Shown one piece after another: positions 23,834 to 31,239 of a stretch of DNA of 64,000 nt. The notes under the pieces are model-generated. The model did no database searches and had not been told where the DNA came from. It saw only the letters and a list, made by a program, of their open reading frames with translations. Every line of letters starts with the position of its first letter. The stretch's first letter is position 1. A program made the position numbers and the translations under genes. Source of the stretch: Lachnospiraceae bacterium. GTDB taxonomy: Bacteria > Bacillota > Clostridia > Lachnospirales > Lachnospiraceae. Location of the stretch: contig JAFQOE010000057.1 of the NCBI GenBank assembly GCA_017395635.1, forward strand, positions 17,096 to 81,095. Direction: 5' to 3'.

Positions 23834-24069
23834 AATTATCCTCCCTTAAATAAAAAATAGTTAACGAGTGCATTTTAGCAGAATAAGTAGCATTTTGTCA
23901 AAAATTATTAATTTTTACAAATGTTTCAAAAACAGTCTGATGTGCATATTAATTAAGAAGATTTATAATACAAAAAGTTTACAAATAATTTTGGGATTTC
24001 ACTCGGATTTCACATGCTTTCCCTTTTTATTTCACATTCATTTACTAGACTTCGTGTTGGAGGTTAGAG

Positions 24070-25674
24070 ATGGATACAATATTTGGACAATTCGATAAAG
24101 AAAAGAAAAAATTACAATTGAGTAATAGTCGGTATTCTTATTATGAAAATGACGCATTTATTTGTTCTGTGTATGGTGATGTGTGGTTGGAGAATCGGTG
24201 CAATGATTATCCGCTCATTTTAGATGCATACCAACAATATGGTGATGACATTGTTAATAAAATTGAAGGACTGTTTTATTTGATAATATATGATAAGACT
24301 TCGGAGATGTTGAAGATTTATCAGGATTACTTTACTTCTGCTGAGACTATTTATTATACTATATTGGGTGTCAACATTTATTTTACCAATGATATGAAGC
24401 AGATAATCTCTCTTCCGAATATGGAGAGAATTTTTAATAAGAAGGCAAGTGTTGATTTTGTGAAGTATGGTTTTGTTACGGGTGAAGAAACATTAATTCA
24501 GAATGTTTACAAACTGGCACCATTTCATATGCTTTTGTGGAAAGATGGCAAAGCTGTTCAGCAAAAAATAGATTACACATTTACTGTTGCAAGTGAGAAG
24601 GAATCTTCTACAAGATGGGTGAAGGATTTGAATCGTTCTATTCGAATGAATACACCGGACGAAGAGCCAGTTACACTTCCGTTATCAGGAGGATTTGATT
24701 CGAATTACATATTCAACTATTACAATCGAAAAGAGAAGACTACCAGATTGTTTACAGTTGGGGGTTCGGATGGTATTGATGAGACCAAGATGGTAAAGAG
24801 GATTGTCAATGCATATCATTCAGATCGTAATGAGTTAAATGTCTGCTATACAACGGATGATACCTTGAAATATCTGCCGGATATTATTTGGCGTTTGGGT
24901 GGTTTGGTGTATCAAAGAGGAATTTTTTTGCAGTATGAATTGGCAAGGGAGTTATATAAGGCAGGTGCGAAGAACTTGGTATGTGGCGAATGTGCAGATC
25001 AGGTGATGCATGAGGAGTTCCAGCAAAGTGGAATTTTGAATGAAAATCCGAAGTATAGAGGTCCCCAAAATCCATATGATTTTGCTGCGCATATTATTGT
25101 TAAGAAGAGTGCGGTGATGTTGAATTCGTTTGATATTAAGGGGTACTATCCATATATGAATCAGCGATTTATGCAGACAGCTATGGGCTTGGCAAAGAAG
25201 AACGGGATTACAAAGGCATTTCATCGCAAAGTTTGTAATCAGATATTACCGAATGAAGTAAAAAAACGTCTGTATAAAAATGGTGGAGCAACTTATATGC
25301 ATGCATTATTTGCTACGGAAGAAGAAAAGGAACAATTTATTAGGGTGGTTGAGAATTCGACATTGTTTCAGGAAATTCAGCCTGTAAAGGGTGTCAAGAA
25401 GACAAGAATAGAGAAAATGAAGAAGGTAGTGAGTAAATGTAATGAATATTCCAAAGGATTTATGAGACGCGTGATTGGAACTTTGAGTGTTCAAAGTATT
25501 GGAACATTAACACCCAAATATCTTAAGATGGAATCCCGATTGAGAAGAGATATGGGATATTTTTATCTGATGATTTTCCAAGAACTGTTTTGTTCGGATA
25601 AAACAGATGTTTATTTGACAGAGGGTGTGGATAGTTTTGACGTATATGCTTATATAAAAGAATTGAATAAATAA
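24070..25674 (+). CDS. Asparagine-synthase-like ATP pyrophosphatase without the Cys2 nucleophile
   Basis: 534 residues. The N-terminal ~190 residues resemble the glutaminase-like (Ntn) domain of AsnB (VYGDVWLENRCNDYPLILDAYQQYG, GLFYLIIYDKTSEMLKIYQD), but the protein begins MDTIFGQF, without the Cys2 needed for glutamine hydrolysis. The synthetase domain (about 200-450) keeps the ATP loop LPLSGGFDSNY and the HSDRNELNVCY region. The AsnB motif GEGADE is altered to CGECADQV. Such Cys-less relatives include beta-lactam and lasso-peptide cyclases. RBS TTGGAGG precedes the ATG. There is no companion biosynthetic gene on this strand. Substrate unknown; amide-forming chemistry is inferred. Confidence 0.78.
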   Translation: MDTIFGQFDKEKKKLQLSNSRYSYYENDAFICSVYGDVWLENRCNDYPLILDAYQQYGDDIVNKIEGLFYLIIYDKTSEMLKIYQDYFTSAETIYYTILGVNIYFTNDMKQIISLPNMERIFNKKASVDFVKYGFVTGEETLIQNVYKLAPFHMLLWKDGKAVQQKIDYTFTVASEKESSTRWVKDLNRSIRMNTPDEEPVTLPLSGGFDSNYIFNYYNRKEKTTRLFTVGGSDGIDETKMVKRIVNAYHSDRNELNVCYTTDDTLKYLPDIIWRLGGLVYQRGIFLQYELARELYKAGAKNLVCGECADQVMHEEFQQSGILNENPKYRGPQNPYDFAAHIIVKKSAVMLNSFDIKGYYPYMNQRFMQTAMGLAKKNGITKAFHRKVCNQILPNEVKKRLYKNGGATYMHALFATEEEKEQFIRVVENSTLFQEIQPVKGVKKTRIEKMKKVVSKCNEYSKGFMRRVIGTLSVQSIGTLTPKYLKMESRLRRDMGYFYLMIFQELFCSDKTDVYLTEGVDSFDVYAYIKELNK

Positions 25675-25679
25675 AGAGA

Positions 25680-25727
25680 GCCATTTGTATGAGTTATTGT
25701 TAGAAAACTCGTACAAATGGCATTTTT
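25680..25727 (+). terminator. Terminator after the asparagine-synthase-like gene
   Basis: GCCATTTGTATGAGTT (25680-25695) pairs with AACTCGTACAAATGGC (25706-25721), one mismatch, then ATTTTTG. The T-run merges into the first base of a structured repeat element. Confidence 0.88.
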
Positions 25728-25797
25728 GTGTTGACAATGAGTCAGCTGGATTCATGCTTGCATGAAAATCCATTTGGCGAATGTCCATCGCTGACCC
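25723..25797. repeat. Structured repeat element, copy 1 (GGCGAATGTCCATC family)
   Basis: TTTTTGTGTTGACAATGAGTCA, then a stem TGGATTCATG/CATGAAAATCCA, then TTGGCGAATGTCCATCGCTGA. It shares conserved blocks with copies at 30407 and 43648. It lies between a terminator and the 3' end of the convergent aldose-epimerase gene. Confidence 0.65.
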
Positions 25798-25805
25798 TTA
25801 TTACT

Positions 25806-26810
25806 CTAGTGTATGAAAATGCGTTCCCAAACAGTTTTACTTTCTCCGGGAGCTAGTTCGATGTATCCGGTTTCTTCTGTCGGCATATCAAGGTTTGGAG
25901 CATCAATCATCCAGGTCATTGGTTCCGGACAGTAGTAGTCTTTGGTTCCACCTTCATTCCATACAATAAAGAACTTAAATGTTTCATCCACTTCGTAGCA
26001 GATGCGTTTGCCGGAAGATAAATCTGTCATAATAGCACCATGGAATGGCTTTCCATCTAGCTCTCCGACTCCACAAAGATACATATCATTGTCGATTGGA
26101 ATCGTGTTTACTAATTGGGTTCCATTTACATATTTTTCATCATAAGCCGATAAGTCTCGAAGCTCTCCGGTAGGCAGGCAACGGTCGTTGAGAATGCAAC
26201 GTTTCAAAGCAGGGATTTGAATGCGAATGTCTGTGCCGTTTCCACCTTTCATAAATGGAGCCATAAATGCAGAATGATTACATACACCATATGGCATCTG
26301 TTTATTGGAAAGATTGGTTAGGGTGAAATTGTAGTTCATACCATTTTCATCCAATATGAATTCATAGTCTGCTTGAAATTTAACTGGAAAATACTCGAAA
26401 AACAAATCTTTCTCGTCATAGATATACTGTGTTTTGGCAATTGCTCTGTTATCCTTTACGCTTGTTTCTATAATAGTGTGGTTTCTTGTGTGTAAGAATC
26501 CATGAATATAATTCTGTAATTTTTTTTCGTTGACAGGCAGTTGATAAGTAGCATCGCTGACTCTCAAACGTCCGTGATTTAAACGATTGGGAATATATAA
26601 TGTAGGAAGTCCGAAAATTTCCGGAAAGGCAGTAAGCGTACAGATTGGTTTTTCTTCGTGATAGCGAAGAATTTCTATCTCGTTCTTACAATCACGCAGT
26701 CTTGCAATGTTGCTCCCAACGGTTGGTGCTATAATGGCAAGATAATTGCCGGCTTTCATTTCAATTACCGGTGCTCCATCCAATTGAATTTGTTGACAAC
26801 TTGTTTCCAT
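25806..26810 (-). CDS. Aldose 1-epimerase family protein
   Basis: 334 residues of the galactose-mutarotase beta-sandwich fold. Recognisable positions are a central histidine region (PYGVCNHSAFMAPF; catalytic His), GFLHTRNHTI (second His region) and the C-terminal acidic/Glu region YYCPEPMTW (catalytic Glu in CPEPM). It probably interconverts alpha and beta anomers of a hexose or a related sugar in the cytoplasm. No sugar-metabolism genes adjoin it. A leader of 200 bases upstream holds a degenerate long repeat. RBS AAGGGGATTTCACATT precedes the ATG. The substrate is unknown; the subgroup is divergent from classical GalM. Confidence 0.8.
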   Translation of the reverse strand: METSCQQIQLDGAPVIEMKAGNYLAIIAPTVGSNIARLRDCKNEIEILRYHEEKPICTLTAFPEIFGLPTLYIPNRLNHGRLRVSDATYQLPVNEKKLQNYIHGFLHTRNHTIIETSVKDNRAIAKTQYIYDEKDLFFEYFPVKFQADYEFILDENGMNYNFTLTNLSNKQMPYGVCNHSAFMAPFMKGGNGTDIRIQIPALKRCILNDRCLPTGELRDLSAYDEKYVNGTQLVNTIPIDNDMYLCGVGELDGKPFHGAIMTDLSSGKRICYEVDETFKFFIVWNEGGTKDYYCPEPMTWMIDAPNLDMPTEETGYIELAPGESKTVWERIFIH

Positions 26811-26836
26811 AATGTGAAATCCCCTTTCCGATTATA

Positions 26837-26903
26837 GCTGTTCAAATCTATATTAGAAAACGCCTCGCATTTATTCTATGCAAGGCTTTCGATAAATTGA
26901 TTA
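26837..26903. repeat. Degenerate long-form palindromic repeat
   Basis: TAGCTGTTCAAATCTATATT...GAAAACGCCTCGCATTTAT...CAAGGCTTTCGATAAATT is alignable with the long copy at 40933 (GAAAATGCTTCGCATTTAT core). Upstream of the epimerase gene. Confidence 0.45.
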
Positions 26904-27010
26904 ATATGAAAATATTGATACGTATTCACAAATGTACTACAATTATACCATAGGTTCGTAATTAAGAACATTAGTAATTTGGAAGAAGTAGATTGTAAAT
27001 GAGGTTATGG

Positions 27011-28243
27011 ATGGAGCATGTAGGGAAACAACAAACAATATATTTTCATATTGATGTGAACAACGCGTTCTTAAGCTGGGAAGCTCTTTTTCGTATGAGG
27101 GAACTAGGTGAAATACAGGATATTCGAGAATTAGATGCAATTGTTGGAGGGGATATCAGTAAACGGCGAGGAATTGTTCTTGCAAAATCTATGTCAGCTA
27201 AGAAGTATGGAATCAAGACGGGAGAACCGGTAGTTTCTGCCATGAGGAAATGTCCTACTTTGCAATCCTTTGAGCCACATATGTGGTATTACAAGGAGCA
27301 GTCGAGGGCGCTTATGGAATTGTTTCAGAAATATGCACCGGTGGTAGACCAATATTCGATTGATGAAGCATTTTTGGATATGTCAGGAACCTATACTTTA
27401 TATGGTGAGCCGGTTGCATTTGCTCATAAGCTAAAGGACGAAATTCGGGAAACGTTAGGATTTACGGTGAATATTGGAATCTCTTCCAATCGTCTTCTTG
27501 CAAAGATGGCAAGTGATTTTACCAAGCCGGATAAGGTGCATACGTTGTTTCCGGATGAGATACAAAAGAAAATGTGGCCGTTACCGGTGGAAGATTTGTT
27601 TTATGTTGGAAAATCTACCGCAAGCAGATTGCATGCATTAGGAATTCATACCATTGGGGATATTGCAAAGACGGATTTTCAAGTGATGCAATCTAATTTT
27701 AAGAGTCATGGGGTAGTTATATATAACTTTGCTAATGGAATTGATTTTACGTTAGAAGATAGGACGGAGGCAGTACAGAAAGGATATGGTAATTCCACCA
27801 CGATTCCCTATGATATTAAGGATAGTGAAGATGCATATCATACTATTTTAGGGCTTTGTGAGTCAATATGTGTTCGTATGAGAAGAGATGAGGTACAGGC
27901 GTTGGTGCTTTCGGTAGAGTTGAAGGATAGTAATTTTGTGGTGAAACGACATCAGAGAACTTTATTGTCGCCTACCGATGTGACGGATGAATGTTACGGA
28001 ATTGCCTGTGAGCTGTTTGATGAATTGTGGGATGGTTCGCCCATTCGGTTGATTGGTGTTTCGGCTAATAAGGTGACAGATGCTGGAATGAGACAGATGA
28101 ATCTGTTTGATATGGATAGCCATGATAGGTTGAAGAATCTGGATCAGGCACTGGATTCCATAAGGGATAAGTATGGAAGTGGTGCAGTGAAGAGAGGTGG
28201 TTTTTTGACCTCAGATAAAAAGATAGATAAGTATGATAGATGA
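27011..28243 (+). CDS. dinB: DNA polymerase IV (Y-family)
   Basis: 410 residues. The palm domain opens IYFHIDVNNAFLSWEALFRM (catalytic Asp in HID), followed by DAIVGGDISKRRGIVLAKSMSAKKYGIKTGEP. The second catalytic site DQYSIDEAFLDMSG (about residues 114-127) holds Asp and Glu. The little-finger domain follows: FYVGKSTASRLHALGIHTIGDIAKTD, and the C-terminus has the beta-clamp-like peptide MRQMNLFDMDSHDRL (QxNLF). It performs error-prone translesion synthesis. The ATG at 27011 has GAGG six bases upstream. HIDVNNAFLSWEA differs from the usual DMDAFFASVE but is common in Clostridia. No LexA box was seen. Confidence 0.92.
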   Translation: MEHVGKQQTIYFHIDVNNAFLSWEALFRMRELGEIQDIRELDAIVGGDISKRRGIVLAKSMSAKKYGIKTGEPVVSAMRKCPTLQSFEPHMWYYKEQSRALMELFQKYAPVVDQYSIDEAFLDMSGTYTLYGEPVAFAHKLKDEIRETLGFTVNIGISSNRLLAKMASDFTKPDKVHTLFPDEIQKKMWPLPVEDLFYVGKSTASRLHALGIHTIGDIAKTDFQVMQSNFKSHGVVIYNFANGIDFTLEDRTEAVQKGYGNSTTIPYDIKDSEDAYHTILGLCESICVRMRRDEVQALVLSVELKDSNFVVKRHQRTLLSPTDVTDECYGIACELFDELWDGSPIRLIGVSANKVTDAGMRQMNLFDMDSHDRLKNLDQALDSIRDKYGSGAVKRGGFLTSDKKIDKYDR

Positions 28244-28245
28244 AT

Positions 28246-28280
28246 AAGAGCAGGGATTTAGATAAGTCCCTGCTCTTTGT
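28246..28280. terminator. Bidirectional terminator between dinB and the HD gene
   Basis: AAGAGCAGGGA (28246-28256)/TCCCTGCTCTT (28267-28277), loop TTTAGATAAG. The 3' arm lies inside the coding end of the convergent HD-domain gene, whose stop is in the loop. Confidence 0.8.
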
Positions 28281-28704
28281 ATTCTTGAAGTTTCATAATA
28301 ATTACTTTGTGGTATTTTTCATATTTTGCAAATCGTGCTTCATCTTTTGCAGTTGGAAATGGAATGCGGTCTCGATTCAAATTATCCTCTATGTCATAAA
28401 GTTTGATCTGTGTTGCCAATGGATTGGTAAGTACTCTGTCGATGAAATGTCCATAGTCTTCGCCACGTTGTTTGGTGATACATTCTAATGCGGCAAGAAT
28501 TTCTTCTGAAAATCCTTCCAGTCTTAACATCTCAATGGTAACGGGAGTATCTTCCACTACGTCATGAAGAATTCCAGTAATCATTTGTGTTTCATTGCTT
28601 CCGCGCATCATAACCCGCATAGGGTGAAGAATGTAAATTTTTCCGGCTTTATCCAATTGTCCTCTGTGGGATTCCACAGCAATTTCGATGGCTTTTTCTA
28701 ACAT
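28258..28704 (-). CDS. Small HD-domain protein (SpoT/RelA hydrolase-like)
   Basis: 148 residues. The HD fold is seen in AVESHRGQLDKAGKIYILHPMRVM, ITGILHDVVEDTPVTIEML (HD pair) and YDIEDNLNRDR (conserved Asp). This is the pattern of the ppGpp hydrolase domain of RelA/SpoT and of small alarmone hydrolases, without a synthetase domain. Predicted metal ligands are His, His-Asp and Asp. It would degrade (p)ppGpp-like nucleotides; the substrate is inferred. Its final codons overlap the 3' arm of a terminator. RBS is weak (AGAGGACAG). It stands alone, convergent with dinB. Confidence 0.85.
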   Translation of the reverse strand: MLEKAIEIAVESHRGQLDKAGKIYILHPMRVMMRGSNETQMITGILHDVVEDTPVTIEMLRLEGFSEEILAALECITKQRGEDYGHFIDRVLTNPLATQIKLYDIEDNLNRDRIPFPTAKDEARFAKYEKYHKVIIMKLQEYKEQGLI

Positions 28705-28775
28705 AGCTGTCCTCTGTTGATAGTGAGAAATGGATTGAGTAAATCGAATTTGTCACTTGGGAATATGGTTTCATT

Positions 28776-28802
28776 GTAACTATGAAAGTACTGAATTGTT
28801 AC
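28776..28802. repeat. Short palindromic repeat
   Basis: GTAACTATGAAAGTACTGA...ATTGTTAC, a close match to the family consensus. It lies in the 390-base gap between the HD-domain and Amidase_2 genes; the rest of that gap (28803-29094) contains one promoter-like TGCACA/TATAAT pair near 28921-28949 and no other feature that I recognise. Confidence 0.65.
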
Positions 28803-29094
28803 GTTTCATTTATATATGGGTATCATACAATAATTTGATGGAATTCACAAGAGAAAAGATATTTATGATGTTGTGGTGTTGTGAGAATAGAAATGTCATA
28901 AAATCTTCAGAAATTTTCTATGCACAAAAACACAGAAAAAGAATATAATAGCCCTATATGAAGAAAATTCGCTCTTGAAATAATGCATAGCAATAAGAAA
29001 GCACGCGATGATATACTATAGACAGAAATGTCAATCAAGAGCTTTATATAAGAGAGGATATGTGTAGATGGGAAAATACACCAGATGTTAAGAT

Positions 29095-29886
29095 ATGAAA
29101 CAGGAATACCAAAGATTTTATAAAAGTACCAATGAAATAAGAAAGCAACAACAGGAAGTGCGAAATGCAAGGAGACGAAAACTTCGAACGAAACGGCTGA
29201 TTGCAGTAGGGATTGTTATGATTTCATTGTTATTAGTGTTAGTCGGAGTTGTGTTTGCAATAAGCCATTTTTACCATCAGATGAGAGAGAGGGAGATGGC
29301 AACAACTGAAGAAGTCATTCAGGTTCCACCGTTAGTAGGTGTGGCGGATATGTTTCCGGATTTACCGATTTCAGAGCAGTTTTTGACGGTTAATCCATAT
29401 TCCAGACCGGGACTTGCTTTGACGGATACGCCGCAATATATTGTGATTCATTATACGGCTAACCCGGGTTCTTCTGCGCAGAATAACCGAGATTATTTTG
29501 AAAATTTGAAAGATACGCAGGAAACGTATGCAAGTGCACAGTTTGTGATTGGATTGGATGGTGAGATTATTCAATGTGTACCGTGCAATGAGATGGCGTA
29601 TTGCTCCAATAGTCTGAATGAAGTCTGCATTTCTATTGAAATGTGTCATCCGGATGAGTGGGGGAATTTCAAAGATGCTACCTATAATAATTGTGTGTAT
29701 TTGGTAGCGCAACTTATGAATTATTATCACATGGATATGGATCAGTTAATTCGTCACTATGATGTAACAGGTAAGAATTGTCCACGTTATTTTGTGGAGC
29801 ATGAGGATAGATGGGAAGTCTTTAAAGGCTTTGTGGAAGAATATCGAGAGCGATATCAGAAGGATATGGAACTAGATTTTGAATAG
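29095..29886 (+). CDS. N-acetylmuramoyl-L-alanine amidase (Amidase_2 / PGRP fold), membrane-anchored
   Basis: 263 residues. A basic N-terminus (residues 1-38, RNARRRKLRTKRL) precedes a transmembrane helix at about 39-62 (LIAVGIVMISLLLVLVGVVF). The PGRP-fold domain spans about 105-255: IVIHYTANPG (zinc His), ASAQFVIGLDGEIIQCVP, SIEMCHPDEWGNF and IRHYDVTGKNCPRYF (zinc His and Cys). The enzyme cleaves the MurNAc-L-Ala bond of peptidoglycan on the outside of the membrane. No RBS of consensus strength precedes the ATG (AAGAT only). It is probably transcribed from a TATAAT near 28944. Confidence 0.88.
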   Translation: MKQEYQRFYKSTNEIRKQQQEVRNARRRKLRTKRLIAVGIVMISLLLVLVGVVFAISHFYHQMREREMATTEEVIQVPPLVGVADMFPDLPISEQFLTVNPYSRPGLALTDTPQYIVIHYTANPGSSAQNNRDYFENLKDTQETYASAQFVIGLDGEIIQCVPCNEMAYCSNSLNEVCISIEMCHPDEWGNFKDATYNNCVYLVAQLMNYYHMDMDQLIRHYDVTGKNCPRYFVEHEDRWEVFKGFVEEYRERYQKDMELDFE

Positions 29887-29908
29887 GGATTGGACGGATG
29901 AGGAATTG

Positions 29909-29950
29909 AAAAAGAGGAATTTTGCAAGATTTTGCAAGATTCCTCTTTTG
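29909..29950. terminator. Terminator between the amidase and the Ig-like gene
   Basis: AAAAGAGGAAT/ATTCCTCTTTT stem (from 29910 to 29949) around a repeated TTTGCAAGAT; T-runs on both sides serve both convergent genes. Confidence 0.75.
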
Positions 29951-29955
29951 GTGCA

Positions 29956-30297
29956 TTATAATCTAAACTTTACCTGTAAAGGTTCTTTTAGTTTCTGACC
30001 GCCTCTGGATTTTACTCTGGTGGTAATATGTAAGAAATAATCTGTTTCTTTTGCGTATGGTTCTAAAGGTTCTAACTCGATTTCGTTGGTAATATCGTTA
30101 TAAGTGAACTTAGTAGACATTCTTACGCCGGTTTCACTTTCTACATACAAATTCTCTGAATTGATAGTAGAAGGATCTAATGCAGTAGTAAAGCGACAAC
30201 GCCATACAAACTTACCGGTTTTGAAACTTAGGTTCTGTCTTACTCTATTCTCATATCCCTTAGGGATGTCGTTGATTTCAATAAAATTTCTCGCCAT
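29956..30297 (-). CDS. Small Ig-like (SbsA-type) domain protein
   Basis: 113 residues after choosing the ATG at 30297 (RBS GGGGAGGCATAC); a longer in-frame start at 30345 has no RBS. The sequence WRCRFTTALDPSTINSENLYVES ... MSTKFTYNDITNEIELEPLEPYAKETDYFLHIT follows the Big_5/SbsA Ig-like pattern 'vtFs.aid..tvn..nv.v...G....' but lacks a signal peptide, so it may be cytoplasmic. Function unknown. A terminator is shared with the Amidase_2 gene. Confidence 0.65.
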   Translation of the reverse strand: MARNFIEINDIPKGYENRVRQNLSFKTGKFVWRCRFTTALDPSTINSENLYVESETGVRMSTKFTYNDITNEIELEPLEPYAKETDYFLHITTRVKSRGGQKLKEPLQVKFRL

Positions 30298-30406
30298 GTA
30301 TGCCTCCCCTTGCCGTAGTTTATAATATAATCGGCAACAAATCATAGTTTATTTACGTTATATATATCTAATAATTATAGCATAAGGAGACGGAATTGGC
30401 ACTATC

Positions 30407-30500
30407 TTTTTGTGTTAACAATGAGCCAAGTGGATTCATGTTTACATGAAAATCCATTTGGCGAATGTCCATCACTGAGCATGCTTTACATGCGATGTGT
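30407..30500. repeat. Structured repeat element, copy 2
   Basis: TTTTTGTGTTAACAATGAGCCA, stem GTGGATTCATG/CATGAAAATCCAT, GGCGAATGTCCATCACTGAG, stem GCATG/CATGC, GATGTGTG. Followed at 30513-30538 by an ATCGAGTAGG/CCTACTCGAT hairpin resembling the one after the EAL gene. The only reading frame crossing it (30412-30606) looks fortuitous. The rest of the 369-base gap (30298-30406) is AT-rich with nothing recognised. Confidence 0.7.
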
Positions 30501-30608
30501 GGTGTTAACTACATCGAGTAGGAGTCAGCCTACTCGATTGCGTAGTAGTGGAAGAAGGGGGGAATTAAAAATACTTGAACGTATCAAAAAATTGGAATCC
30601 CAATAAAC

Positions 30609-30650
30609 TAAGCAAGCGGAAGTGTAAAACTTCCGCTTGTTTGCTTATGT
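30609..30650. terminator. Terminator after iorB
   Basis: TAAGCAAGCGGAAGT pairs with ACTTCCGCTTGTTTGCTTA-type arm (30610-30648) around GTAAA. It ends the minus-strand iorA-iorB transcript. Confidence 0.8.
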
Positions 30651-30666
30651 TATGTAATGAATAGTT

Positions 30667-31239
30667 TTATTTCTCGTATCCAACTAAGAAAGCTTTCTGG
30701 TTGATTTCTACTGTCTTAGGTGGGACAGTGTTTGCGATAACCTCTAACCAAGCTTCCTTTGAGAAGTCCATATGCTGAGCAGCAACACCGAGAACAATGT
30801 TGTTAAATACGCGTGAGTTGCCAAGCTTCAATGCTTCGCCTGCAGCGTCTACCGAGTATACCTTGTAAGACTTACTCAAATCTTCGATAATGTTGTCCGG
30901 ATACTTAGCAGCACCGGTTACAACGGTGATTGGATCGATTCGCTGGTCATTCACTACCAAAGCTCCATCCGGTTTCAGGAAGTGAGCATAGCGAAGTGCT
31001 TCCAAACGCTCAAATGCAATCAGTACATCTGCCTGACCGGCTTCTACAATCGGTTCTTCTACCTTTTCGCCGTATCTTACAAATGTTACAACGGAACCAC
31101 CACGCTGAGCCATTCCGTGAACCTCTGATAATTTTACATCATATCCGGCAGTAAGGATAATACCACCAAGAATTCTACTGGTGAGCAATGTTCCCTGACC
31201 ACCAACACCAACGATCATAATATTCTTTGTTTCAGCCAT
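30667..31239 (-). CDS. iorB: Indolepyruvate oxidoreductase subunit beta
   Basis: 190 residues, beta subunit of indolepyruvate:ferredoxin oxidoreductase, which oxidatively decarboxylates arylpyruvates from aromatic amino acids to arylacetyl-CoA, reducing ferredoxin. Family motifs are NIMIVGVGGQGTLLTSRILGG (FAD/CoA-type loop), KLSEVHGMAQRGGSVVTFVRYG and PPKTVEINQKAF. Its ATG overlaps the iorA stop (TAATG), giving translational coupling. The order iorA-iorB is standard. Confidence 0.93.
   Translation of the reverse strand: MAETKNIMIVGVGGQGTLLTSRILGGIILTAGYDVKLSEVHGMAQRGGSVVTFVRYGEKVEEPIVEAGQADVLIAFERLEALRYAHFLKPDGALVVNDQRIDPITVVTGAAKYPDNIIEDLSKSYKVYSVDAAGEALKLGNSRVFNNIVLGVAAQHMDFSKEAWLEVIANTVPPKTVEINQKAFLVGYEK

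Noticed and set aside
30412..30606. 64-codon plus-strand frame
   Set aside because: Lies on a structured repeat and a hairpin; no RBS and no recognisable protein.
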